From IMG/VR virus record IMGVR_UViG_3300009149_000098, positions 1-40,769 of that record: a stretch of 40,769 bases of DNA; one strand, given 5' to 3'. Below, in pieces: positions 32,119 to 40,565 of this stretch. This DNA is from a virus. Under the pieces are notes generated by a model, which saw nothing but the letters and a program-made list of their open reading frames with translations, was not told the DNA's origin and did not search any database. Both the position numbers and the translations under genes were made by a program. Numbering within the stretch: the stretch's first letter is position 1; each line of letters begins with the position of its first letter.

Positions 32119-35100
32119 TTATGCAGACAGAGTTGGCAACTGGAATGCAAAATCAATTAAGACAAAGTTTAATCCAGTCTTAGGAAATACCCTGAATTTA
32201 ATTCTAGCAACATCGCCGGAAATACGAACTCCTAATTCACTCCAGGCATGAATCCAACGCCCGTTCTCATCCTGGGAATCAATGATAATCCCCTCGGCTC
32301 GCTGCTCTTCAAGAAGAGTCGCAACGTGCGTTCTAATAGAACCAATGTTCGCCGGAGCAACAAAGCGCACCCCGGGTCGCACAGCGCCAATCCCTCGTCC
32401 CACGAATCTATCTTCGACAGAAGATCGAATAAGTCTCTGAAGGAAGTTACGGACCTCCCAAACATTGGTGTCCGTTCTGGCAAGGTTATCAGAAGATACG
32501 TGAGTGGTGAATCCTCTCACTACTCTCCAAAATCCATTATTTGGCTCCCCAAAGAACAAGCCCCCACGAAGGGCTTTATCACTGTCCTTTTTAGACAACG
32601 GATCCCAATCATTAAAGGGTTGAACAAGTCTTGCTGTCTTTAACTGCTTGAAGGTCGAAGGCTCTCCAATATCAGTGCCCATCTGAATCCCTGCGGCTTG
32701 ACAAGCAAAACCCCAAGGATCAATAATCTCTTCAATACCCGCAGAAGTGAACACCTGCGTCTTCTGTCCAACCAGAGATAATCTCTCTTCATTCAACAGT
32801 CGGATTGTCTCTAGGAGACCTCTGTTGTATGTCACACCGCCAAAAGTACCTGCCTCAAGAGGCAAGTTTAAGCCTAAGTAGCCTTGAGTCTCTGCCCTTA
32901 CATCCTCAGCATCCAGTAAGTAATCTCTGAATAAATCAACGAAGACATCAATATCTCCTGCCTCAAAAGAGGGGAGATCTTCAGAAACCAGAGGCACCGT
33001 CACTCTCACTTCTTTAAACTTAAGTAATTCATTCAATCCAGACTCCCAGGAGACCGGATATCCAGGCTCCGTTGTATTGTCTGGGATGGTCACTCGTGAG
33101 GTTCCGACTGTCCCCCCTTGCAATTTCTTGAAGACATCCAAGTTATCCTCAGGCTGCGCAGCACCAATCATTTGGTTCCATGCAGGAGAATCAGCAGAGA
33201 ACCCAGGGGCTTGCTGAGAAGACCCAGCACCCGTGGCTCTCGTCGCAGAGAAAACTCCAACTTGAGACGCCACAAATTCCACTAATTTCTGCAAGTTGTC
33301 CTTGACGATAAATGAATCATCAGATGGTCCACCAAGTAATTGAGATCCTCTCACGAATTCAACTGTAGAATTGAATGGATGATCAAATTGAGTAGAAGAT
33401 GCCGTAGACGAAAGAACATCAGTTCCTGTGGTATTTGTCGTGACAAGGAACAATTCCTCTCTAGGAGTTCCCGGCTCAATCCGAACATAATAATTTCCAT
33501 AGGAAGAGGGATCCGGGAACTCATCGGACTTCTGCAATCCCAAAGTTGTGGACCCAGAACCTGTCGTTCCCATGATAGAAGAGATATATCTCCCATAATG
33601 GTCCGACATTTGACCAAAGTCAAAACGAGACGACAGCAAACTTCGATTAACACCGTCGCCCACATCAGAGAAGACGCCAGAGATTCCGTCTAACTTCTTC
33701 TCCAACTCATCCAATGTTTTATATTCAGAGAGGACAATGTCAGCCAGTACGTTAGTCGCAGGACTTCCAGTGCGATCTCTCGTGATAATTTTAAGAGAAG
33801 TTGCCTTCCCATCAGAGCCATCCATTTCCAGATATGCATCGGTAGCCTGAAAGACCTTCCATTCTAACAGAGGAGTCGTGGGTGCAACACCCAAGCCCAC
33901 CCCTGCCAAAGTAATATCGTCTATACTGAGACCACCACCAGCAGCCGTATGGCTTAAGATTTTGTACATCTTTCCAAGGAATGGGTTTGCTACAGGGGAA
34001 TGCAATTTTAGATCGTTGTTCGTGGCTGTCCCTGAAGGCGCAACTGTAATCGTACCACCAGTCAACGTTGCAACCCGAGTATTCCCAACGTAATCAAGAA
34101 TTCTCAACCACTGAACCGTCGTGCCATTATCATTGGTGATACTCACAACCCAGTTATTATAAAAATCATCTTGAATACTTGCCGAGGATGGAAGAGTTAT
34201 CGTAGTGCCAGCAGCGGCCCAAGATACTCCTCCACCATGTCCACCTGTCGTTCCATCCACATCTAAGAAGGAAGCAGCAGGGTTTGCTGACCCCAACATC
34301 GTTGGACCCGTAATGATTGCCCATCTGTCAATATGAGCACTTGCAGTCAAATTATTTTCAGAGGTATCTAATACAGTCGCACTGGAGATCGTAGTTGTCC
34401 CCTGTACCGCATTGCCACCATCTTGAGCAATCGGGATTGCCCAATTGGCAGGATTGGTCCACTCTGCAAGACTGCCACCCCCAGTGGGATCCAGTTTAAT
34501 AAGAAACGTTGGTTTCCTTAACCCACCAAAAGGCTCTTTGTCTTTAATGAGTCTCCTTAGTTGCTTCACCTGCATTTCATAAGAAAGCAACTGAGGTTGT
34601 CTACCAAACTCAACAGAATAATCATTCCCCGGAGGACCCCACTCGAGAGCAGTGTACTTTACCTGGGGAGCAGCAATCCGGAATGTGCTGGTCAGAGTCG
34701 AACTAATAGGAATAGGATCCCAATCTAAATCGTCCCTTAGTTCCAAAATATACTCAAGGGCGCTATTAGGGTTGACCCGGGAAGAAGCAATAAACTTTTG
34801 CTGCCCTTTTCCGGGACCACTCATAATCTCAACAACTAAGTTTGCAAACTCATTCTCTGCGTAACCATTAGGAGCAGCAGGATTATTGATCAGCAATTGG
34901 GCTGGTTTAAGATCGACAGTAGAGGTAGCATCAACTCGCAACGCTGTTTGCTCTGTGGTTCCCAATATAACCGCGTTCAATACTGGGGAGCCTGAGGCTG
35001 GAGGAAACACTCCTGTCTCTGGATCCCGGACCAGCCATCGTTCAGCGGAAGTCGATCGGTTTGCTTTGTATGCATAGACAACAACGGCACCACCAGTCAC

Positions 35101-35352
35101 TCTGGGGTCATTGGAGGGCTGCATCAATAATTGAATACCATCAGCAAGATCTGATGGGCCGAAATAATTTCGCGCTGTATTGTAGTCTGAGAAGACATGA
35201 ACCACACCGGGTTGCCCATAAGGAGCCTCCCCAACAATCGCAGCCACTTTCGAGTTATCGACACCGGGCTGAATCATTCCAGAGAGATCTGTGTATGCTT
35301 CTGCCCCCGGATGCACTATTACTTTACCGTGAAAAACAACCTCTCTGGCCAT
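32119..35352 (-). CDS. Tail sheath protein, unusually large
   Basis: 1077 residues; ATG at 35352 with AGGAG 6 nt upstream. The N-terminus (VIVHPGAEAYTDLSG, VDNSKVAAIVGEAPYGQPG, DPRVTGGAVVVYAYKANR) and C-terminus (FVGRGIGAVRPGVRF, ISGDVARIKFRVFPKTGLNFVLIDFAFQ) are characteristic of contractile sheath subunits. Typical sheaths are about 400-700 residues, so there are insertions between residues about 110 and 780. One (about 382-450) is a DDFYNGW module; another (about 170-228, GKGQQKFIASSR ... LDWDPIPI) looks like a diverged copy. The insertions probably sit on the outer surface. Sheath contraction drives the tube through the host envelope. Confidence 0.9.
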   Translation of the reverse strand: MAREVVFHGKVIVHPGAEAYTDLSGMIQPGVDNSKVAAIVGEAPYGQPGVVHVFSDYNTARNYFGPSDLADGIQLLMQPSNDPRVTGGAVVVYAYKANRSTSAERWLVRDPETGVFPPASGSPVLNAVILGTTEQTALRVDATSTVDLKPAQLLINNPAAPNGYAENEFANLVVEIMSGPGKGQQKFIASSRVNPNSALEYILELRDDLDWDPIPISSTLTSTFRIAAPQVKYTALEWGPPGNDYSVEFGRQPQLLSYEMQVKQLRRLIKDKEPFGGLRKPTFLIKLDPTGGGSLAEWTNPANWAIPIAQDGGNAVQGTTTISSATVLDTSENNLTASAHIDRWAIITGPTMLGSANPAASFLDVDGTTGGHGGGVSWAAAGTTITLPSSASIQDDFYNNWVVSITNDNGTTVQWLRILDYVGNTRVATLTGGTITVAPSGTATNNDLKLHSPVANPFLGKMYKILSHTAAGGGLSIDDITLAGVGLGVAPTTPLLEWKVFQATDAYLEMDGSDGKATSLKIITRDRTGSPATNVLADIVLSEYKTLDELEKKLDGISGVFSDVGDGVNRSLLSSRFDFGQMSDHYGRYISSIMGTTGSGSTTLGLQKSDEFPDPSSYGNYYVRIEPGTPREELFLVTTNTTGTDVLSSTASSTQFDHPFNSTVEFVRGSQLLGGPSDDSFIVKDNLQKLVEFVASQVGVFSATRATGAGSSQQAPGFSADSPAWNQMIGAAQPEDNLDVFKKLQGGTVGTSRVTIPDNTTEPGYPVSWESGLNELLKFKEVRVTVPLVSEDLPSFEAGDIDVFVDLFRDYLLDAEDVRAETQGYLGLNLPLEAGTFGGVTYNRGLLETIRLLNEERLSLVGQKTQVFTSAGIEEIIDPWGFACQAAGIQMGTDIGEPSTFKQLKTARLVQPFNDWDPLSKKDSDKALRGGLFFGEPNNGFWRVVRGFTTHVSSDNLARTDTNVWEVRNFLQRLIRSSVEDRFVGRGIGAVRPGVRFVAPANIGSIRTHVATLLEEQRAEGIIIDSQDENGRWIHAWSELGVRISGDVARIKFRVFPKTGLNFVLIDFAFQLPTLSA
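34003..34209 (-). other. DDFYNNW module in the sheath
   Basis: Residues about 382-450: ITLPSSASIQDDFYNNWVVS, ILDYVGNTRVATLTGG and a short hydrophilic end. The start (T.ITLP..AS..DDFYN.W) aligns closely with copies in the 949-aa and 902-aa proteins. Confidence 0.75.
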
Positions 35353-35443
35353 ATCGAACTCCTAGTCTCTTGCGAGCAGAAAAATATTAAAAATCATCTT
35401 ACAATCATTGTGCAAAATGCTTTAAAAAAATCAAGAAACTTAT

Positions 35444-36364
35444 TTATTTTTTAGATGGCCAATCGGTCAATTTAACAATATCCAGACCGCCATCTTGACG
35501 TGGGGTCGCCATCTCAATTTCAAGCATAAATGCCGCAAGGATGCTCTCAACTTCATAATTGACATCATGATGCAGATATCGCATCGTCAACGTTCTCTGA
35601 AATGCTGCTCCCCCCCCAGGGCTTATTAATGATTCATTGGGCCTCAATTCTCCCCCAGAGAATGTCGCCCTTTGCACACCATTCACCTCAAACCATGTCG
35701 TCCACCTGCGTAGAACCCATCTAAGTAATCTAAAAAACACCATAGTTAACTCAAGATTATTAGTGGTCACTACAATATCTATCACGCATGCATCACCCAC
35801 AACCGTCGTTGTCAACCTCTGAGTATCCTTTTCCCAGAGCCTTTGCGTTGAGCCCATGTGCTCATATTGTTCATCTCCACGAGTCCCCAATTCTCTTTGC
35901 TGCCATTTATTCTTAGAACGAGGACTGAACTTGCGAACCTCCCCTCGACCCACGTCTGGATCCACGCCTAAAGTTCTACCCCTTTTGGGATCTAGTGAGT
36001 AAGTAACTCCACCAAACTCTTCTTTATCTCTTGGTATATAAGTGGGATCATCAGAAAACACTGCATCATTATCCGTCGCAGGGTATGGATACTCTCTATT
36101 ATCATGTCCATCGTCCCCAATAAATTGACCTTCTCTATCCTCAGTCTCACCCTTTAGAATCAAAGCAAAGGAAGGCAGAGGTGCTTGCTGGTTGGGGAAT
36201 CCAAAATGGATAGCAACATTCCCATTCCTAAGAATTTCACGATACTCTTCTTGCCTCTCCACGGGCAGTTCGTGCGCTATATATCCAAGGACATGGTCAT
36301 TCTTTTTAAAGAAATCCCATGCCCTCCTCACGCCTTCCTGGATCACTAATTCGGGTAAAGACAT
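35444..36364 (-). CDS. Probable tail terminator/completion protein
   Basis: 306 residues; ATG at 36364 overlaps the stop of the preceding gene (TAATG); GGAG is about 11 nt upstream. The N-terminal helix (IQEGVRRAWDFFKKN) and the segment NVAIHFGFPNQQAPLPSFALIL resemble tail completion proteins that contact the top of the sheath and tube. A charged, flexible-looking centre (100-170) precedes a beta domain (about 190-290). Position directly before the sheath supports a tail-terminator role. Family-level similarity is from memory and moderate. Confidence 0.7.
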   Translation of the reverse strand: MSLPELVIQEGVRRAWDFFKKNDHVLGYIAHELPVERQEEYREILRNGNVAIHFGFPNQQAPLPSFALILKGETEDREGQFIGDDGHDNREYPYPATDNDAVFSDDPTYIPRDKEEFGGVTYSLDPKRGRTLGVDPDVGRGEVRKFSPRSKNKWQQRELGTRGDEQYEHMGSTQRLWEKDTQRLTTTVVGDACVIDIVVTTNNLELTMVFFRLLRWVLRRWTTWFEVNGVQRATFSGGELRPNESLISPGGGAAFQRTLTMRYLHHDVNYEVESILAAFMLEIEMATPRQDGGLDIVKLTDWPSKK

Positions 36365-36759
36365 TACTTTTTCAACTCCGATTTTAACGTACTTGAGATA
36401 AGTAACGCAATGCGATCCAGTTCTTCTTCAGGTATCGAAAGGTCTTCATCGCTATACATCTTCTCCTCCTTCACGCCCGGCTTATTCGCTGTCGACTTCT
36501 TATCCTGTGTCATCCGTTCACTTAGCGATGGAGGAGCCGTCGATGATTTACCAAGCAATCCTAAGGGAGAATTACTTCCACTATCATAAAACATATGCGA
36601 CGACGACTTCTTCTTAGACGTATCTGGAGTATTAGGCTTTTCATCATTCTTCTCGAAATCTAAATTAGCCTGAACCTTCACATCTTCTTTCTTTAGGCGC
36701 TCCGCAACCTTTTCCAGCGCTCCCTTTAACTTATCGAAGAACTCATCTAATTTAAGCAT
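36364..36759 (-). CDS. Small charged 131-aa protein
   Basis: 131 residues; ATG at 36759 with AAAGG about 10 nt upstream, 15 nt after the neck-type gene. Helical Lys/Glu N-terminus (FFDKLKGALEKVAERLKKED), a disordered Ser/Lys/Pro-rich middle (40-95) and a helical C-terminus (EEELDRIALLISSTLKSELKK). Two helices joined by a flexible linker suggests a connector or assembly factor. Not recognised. Confidence 0.65.
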   Translation of the reverse strand: MLKLDEFFDKLKGALEKVAERLKKEDVKVQANLDFEKNDEKPNTPDTSKKKSSSHMFYDSGSNSPLGLLGKSSTAPPSLSERMTQDKKSTANKPGVKEEKMYSDEDLSIPEEELDRIALLISSTLKSELKK

Positions 36760-36774
36760 GCAAAGTCAACCTTT

Positions 36775-37587
36775 TCATCTCTGAGAATCCAAAGGAGAAG
36801 ACCGACTCGACTCTCTTCTATAGGGAGTATCGCTTTCAAACGCGTTGTCGTCTAATCTTTCTCGCCAAGGAGGTGTGATTTTCCCATTATTAGAAATAGC
36901 AGTGTACTTCCGCAGCATTACTCTTTGCCCAAGGGATCGTTGTCTATCCCAGTTCTCAATAGGAGTTGTCCATGCTATATACTCGGGAAAAGCCATATAC
37001 TTAATAACATATTGAACTCCAACAGCAGGAGACGCTCCTGGTGTCCACGTTATAACTCTTCCATTTAAGGTATAATCCGTTGGATAGTATGCCTTCCCAT
37101 TGGCATCCTCAAGCCAAATTGCATCGGATTCTCCTGCCTCCCAATTCAGATAATCTTCATTCGCAGCCAGCGCACTTGGCCTTGGTGTGAATGAAGAGAC
37201 TGCTCCCCTTACAATTATTTGAGAATCGTTACTTATAGGCAAAGAAATGGTCACTTTATCCAAGTCCGTAACAGGTCTAGCATGAATAGATGGAGACATT
37301 GTCAGATCTCCAGGTTTAATCCATCCCAATTCCATATAAGAACGAGTAAATGTCGCATTCTCCAAAATTGCCGTCAAAGGTCGCGCGTCCCTGAAAAGGT
37401 ATCCTGCCCCATAGCATTTATCACATCCAGGCTTAGCAGACCCTACAGCGCCCTCTTCGGTGCTGAAAACGAGGCATGGACATGTAACCCCAATCTCATG
37501 AGTCACTTTTGTCCCACGATCCTGGATATGTGCTTCTAACGCAGCAAAATCGAAATCTACACCTGTGTCGACATCGTTAAAAGACAT
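36775..37587 (-). CDS. Neck-type protein with Cys knuckle
   Basis: 270 residues; ATG at 37587 with AGGTGG upstream. C36, C38, C55 and C58 (CPC, then GCDKCYGAGYL) form a CxC-x16-CxxC knuckle with a CxGxG ending, a likely zinc site. Residues 65-230 are beta-rich (YYPTDYTLNGRVITWTPG). Cys-knuckle proteins of this kind occur in head-completion and neck regions of large phages; the gene lies between connector and sheath genes. The structural role is inferred. Confidence 0.75.
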   Translation of the reverse strand: MSFNDVDTGVDFDFAALEAHIQDRGTKVTHEIGVTCPCLVFSTEEGAVGSAKPGCDKCYGAGYLFRDARPLTAILENATFTRSYMELGWIKPGDLTMSPSIHARPVTDLDKVTISLPISNDSQIIVRGAVSSFTPRPSALAANEDYLNWEAGESDAIWLEDANGKAYYPTDYTLNGRVITWTPGASPAVGVQYVIKYMAFPEYIAWTTPIENWDRQRSLGQRVMLRKYTAISNNGKITPPWRERLDDNAFESDTPYRRESSRSSPLDSQR

Positions 37588-37601
37588 ACCGCACCACCTT
37601 C

Positions 37602-39137
37602 TTAGAGAATTTCAAAAGTAATACCAAAGTATTTTCTTTGAATCTGCTTTTCGAGAGTCATTAATTTTTTATTATAGCCTTCAATCGTGGCGGAATAAAT
37701 ACCAAAAGTGGCACTCGCGGTGAAAGACGTAGATGTAGACCTCCCACCTCCACTAATAGATGTCGACGCGATTCCACCTTTATACATCTGTCCCAATATA
37801 CCCAAACCATTTGCTGCTGCACGCAAGCCGATCACCTCTAGAACGTCTGGGGGAGTTTCCTCTCCTTCGAAGCCAGCCCAATATCTATATCTCCAAAAGG
37901 ATGGCAGCGAGACCGCTCCCCTTAGCGCATTGACATACATCAATCCAATAAAATGATAAGCAATGCTTTGGTTAAAAGGGATCAACGTAATATAACCACT
38001 GGCCCCCTTATGAACCCAGTCTACGTTAATGTCTACAATCCGAGTGTTCTCGAGTGCGCCAATTAGATACTCGAATCGAATAGGATTCCAGTATGGAACC
38101 TTTAAATTAATCCAATGTCCTGCAGTGGGTGGATAATATGTAGTAGGAGTTCCCTTGAGGTCCCAATCTTTATTCTCGGGTAAAATGTCTGCTGCCTGAC
38201 TAGTAGAAGCCCCCGGCCCAATATTGAGTCCACCCAAATTAAAATCGCTAACTACAAGAGCTGGATCCAGTGGAGTGTGAAGCCATGTACTCTCTAGCCA
38301 CTCAGCCTCCTCATCAATCCAGCGCCTTAGGACTTCTCGCTTGATTAAACTCTTGTCTACCCATAAGCGCTCTGTCGTGTTCACGTTAGGCAGCAAGAGG
38401 GGGTTTACTTCGACAACCGCATAGTTCTTATCGTCGTTGGCAGGCAAAATATATTGCTGCTGGATCCCATCGGGGATCGCCATATTAATCTTAATGATTT
38501 CGCCTGGGCCATTTCGGTTGCCCCAATTTAAATATCGATTTCCCTCTGCTCCAATCTCTAAAGACATTGGAAAAATATTCATCGGGTGATTTGTAGACAG
38601 TTCAATAACTTTCACCCCTGTAATCTCACGAGGCTGAAATCGAACATTCCGTTCATCATTCGCCTTTCGCGTGGCTCCCTTTAGCCAGTTCAATTCCAGG
38701 AAGTCCGTCGTCATTAAGGTGACCCTGAAGTCCACCGTTGATGCAGAGATAGCAGATGGTCCTGTTATGCCCCCGGAGTGCTCCACCTCAATAAAATAGT
38801 CGCCTCTTCGCACCACAGGGAATGGATACTTAGATGAATACTTTATTTCTTTCAGATCAAATTCAAAAAGCATCCCATTCGGAGGAACAGCGGATGTAAA
38901 GGTGAACACCTTTCTCGCTTGAACAACTTCTTCGCTTCTATCCCGACGAGCCTTCATTAACCTCAGCGTGATCTCTTCCCCTACAAGGGTTCCATCATTT
39001 GGCGTTGGAACTACATATGCCTTGATAATATTGCGCCCACGCTCATTTCTCGTGTATTCGATGACGCCATCATGTGGCAACACAGACTCACGACTCTCAG
39101 GTGGCTCCAGGTATATTTGAAGAGTGGTTAAAGCCAT
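37602..39137 (-). CDS. 511-aa virion structural protein
   Basis: 511 residues; ATG at 39137 with AGGGA 5 nt upstream, 8 nt after the pyrophosphatase-like gene. First ~160 residues are beta-rich (IIKAYVVPTPNDGTL, DFRVTLMTTDFLELNWLKG); 160-430 are mixed. The end has a Gly/Ser/Thr-rich turn (GIASTSISGGGRSTSTSFTA) followed by a long helix (YNKKLMTLEKQIQRKY), an arrangement I have seen in uncharacterised structural proteins of large phages. Function unknown; location suggests portal-proximal or neck. Confidence 0.75.
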   Translation of the reverse strand: MALTTLQIYLEPPESRESVLPHDGVIEYTRNERGRNIIKAYVVPTPNDGTLVGEEITLRLMKARRDRSEEVVQARKVFTFTSAVPPNGMLFEFDLKEIKYSSKYPFPVVRRGDYFIEVEHSGGITGPSAISASTVDFRVTLMTTDFLELNWLKGATRKANDERNVRFQPREITGVKVIELSTNHPMNIFPMSLEIGAEGNRYLNWGNRNGPGEIIKINMAIPDGIQQQYILPANDDKNYAVVEVNPLLLPNVNTTERLWVDKSLIKREVLRRWIDEEAEWLESTWLHTPLDPALVVSDFNLGGLNIGPGASTSQAADILPENKDWDLKGTPTTYYPPTAGHWINLKVPYWNPIRFEYLIGALENTRIVDINVDWVHKGASGYITLIPFNQSIAYHFIGLMYVNALRGAVSLPSFWRYRYWAGFEGEETPPDVLEVIGLRAAANGLGILGQMYKGGIASTSISGGGRSTSTSFTASATFGIYSATIEGYNKKLMTLEKQIQRKYFGITFEIL

Positions 39138-39145
39138 TTATTTCC

Positions 39146-39619
39146 CTACAGCACTTCCATAGAACAAAGCAGTTCTTTTGTTCCTGCATTGTCCAATTTG
39201 GATGGTTTTCGTATCGACTTTATTTTCCTCTTAAAACTCTTCATAGAATAATGGGAAATTGGCCCCATGTATCTATCTGGATGATCATAATGCAAACGAA
39301 ATGAACCAATCACATCTTCTTCGCTGTCGAACCCAAGGAATACTTTATCTTCATCATATTCATCATTAAACGACTTTTTCTGATGAATAATCCAAACATC
39401 CTTGGAATCTCTATTTGGACCCACAAACACATCAAGATCGTCTCCATCTACAGCGACAACTCCCTTGATATAGCCATAATCATGCCTCATCACAGTCTTC
39501 CATGGAATGCCTCCATATCCAATGCCCTGCCTGATGTTCCCCGCTGCTGTCTCCACTTCAATAGGAAGACCCTGGAATGAGAACTTGCCATCCAATCTAA
39601 AAGACTTTAAAAACCACAT
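39146..39619 (-). CDS. Inorganic pyrophosphatase-like phage protein
   Basis: 157 residues; ATG at 39619 overlapping the previous stop (TAATG). HDYGYIKG then DGDDLDVFVGP (58-68) matches the family I pyrophosphatase signature D-x-D-[PE]-x-D-x except that the Pro/Glu is Asp. A second block DEDKVFLGF (89-97) is typical of the InPase-like domain reported in phage polyvalent proteins, where it is usually fused to proteases or other enzymes. Here it stands alone in a connector operon. Hydrolysis of pyrophosphate is possible but unproven, since several family I active-site residues cannot be placed. Confidence 0.75.
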   Translation of the reverse strand: MWFLKSFRLDGKFSFQGLPIEVETAAGNIRQGIGYGGIPWKTVMRHDYGYIKGVVAVDGDDLDVFVGPNRDSKDVWIIHQKKSFNDEYDEDKVFLGFDSEEDVIGSFRLHYDHPDRYMGPISHYSMKSFKRKIKSIRKPSKLDNAGTKELLCSMEVL

Positions 39620-40524
39620 TAAGGAATCTCTGTAAAAATATTAGCAGAAGCCACCATTGGAGTCTGGAACACGCGACGATACCGAATCCTGGAAATCTCA
39701 ATCTCTACTCTAACACCCTGTGGAAGTTTCAAGTCAAAACGTCCATTGCCATCCGTTGCTGCTCGAACCAGTTCATCCGTCCATCCTACTCCCATACCAA
39801 TATTTGGCATATCGAGAACTCGTCCAACTACACTGATCCCAGAATACGGAGAACCTGTCCCTGGATTATGAATAAATCCATAAAGGTTGACCATACCAGA
39901 CCCGGGGATGTCGCTAGGATCCAACTCCACAGACACCGAAGCAATAGCTTGGCCTCCTGGAGTTTCCACTACCACAGCATGGTCAATCCCTATCACAACG
40001 TCCGGCTTTGTTACCGTCACTTGGAGTTGAGAATTAGACGCTGCTGTAATAGGAACAACTATTCCATTAATTGTGACAGAAGTCGCTCCGAGTAAATCGG
40101 TGCCATTAATGGTCAATGTATTCCCTTGAAACACTGGATCTGGACTCACTCCAGGGGGCACATCTGTTTGTTCGTTGATTGTCGGAGGGTCCGATGGGAA
40201 CACTGGAAGAGATGCCACAACTGAAAGTATATCTTCATACTGAATGAAGGGCGTGGCCCCCACCGCTATAATCTGATATCTAAAAGCACCCAATGTGTCA
40301 AAATCTATTGAAGAAAATTGAATAGAATAATTACCACCGCCCCGATCCACCCAGTCAGCAGGGATTAATGTCTTTACGGTATAACCAGAAGCTCCGGCCT
40401 TCCGGATTCGCACCTCAATATCTGTCTCAGCCAATCCAAGAACAGGCGTTCCTGCCGCAGTGGGTAACGGAGCAAATAATTGGACCATATCTTCTGATGC
40501 TATGCCCTGAAGTACGTAGTTCAT
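39619..40524 (-). CDS. TIG/Ig-like and carboxypeptidase-regulatory-like virion protein
   Basis: 301 residues; ATG at 40524 with AAAGGA 7-9 nt upstream. Residues 1-105 are a beta domain (DTLGAFRYQIIAVG). Residues about 112-205 fit an IPT/TIG fold (PVFQGNTLTINGTDLLGATS, VTINGIVVPI, HAVVVETPGG). Residues about 210-295 resemble a carboxypeptidase regulatory-like domain (NLYGFIHNPGTG, ATDGNGRFDLKLPQGVRVEI). Such domains decorate capsids, connectors or tails. Exact location on the virion is unknown. Confidence 0.75.
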   Translation of the reverse strand: MNYVLQGIASEDMVQLFAPLPTAAGTPVLGLAETDIEVRIRKAGASGYTVKTLIPADWVDRGGGNYSIQFSSIDFDTLGAFRYQIIAVGATPFIQYEDILSVVASLPVFPSDPPTINEQTDVPPGVSPDPVFQGNTLTINGTDLLGATSVTINGIVVPITAASNSQLQVTVTKPDVVIGIDHAVVVETPGGQAIASVSVELDPSDIPGSGMVNLYGFIHNPGTGSPYSGISVVGRVLDMPNIGMGVGWTDELVRAATDGNGRFDLKLPQGVRVEIEISRIRYRRVFQTPMVASANIFTEIP

Positions 40525-40540
40525 CCTGCATCCTTTATAA

Positions 40541-40565
40541 AAAAACTTTAGAGTCTAAAGTTTTT
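40541..40565. repeat. Intergenic palindrome copy 8 (perfect, 25 bp)
   Basis: Arms AAAAACTTTAGA and TCTAAAGTTTTT with central G 40553. It overlaps the TAA stop of the EEPK-repeat gene (40564-40566) and ends 16 nt before the TIG-protein start; two further T residues follow on the minus strand, giving a seven-T run. Confidence 0.9.

Noticed and set aside
19356-35352. Tailocin or other contractile injection system instead of a phage
   Set aside because: A tape measure, frameshifting chaperone, neck-type protein and tail terminator fit a phage better. No AAA+ ATPase of injection systems is present. Capsid genes lie outside the window, so a tailocin is not fully excluded.
3555-40565. The palindromes as ordinary intrinsic terminators
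   Set aside because: Stems have only two or three G-C pairs, lie inside a continuous operon, and one is inside a gene near its start; partial termination remains possible.
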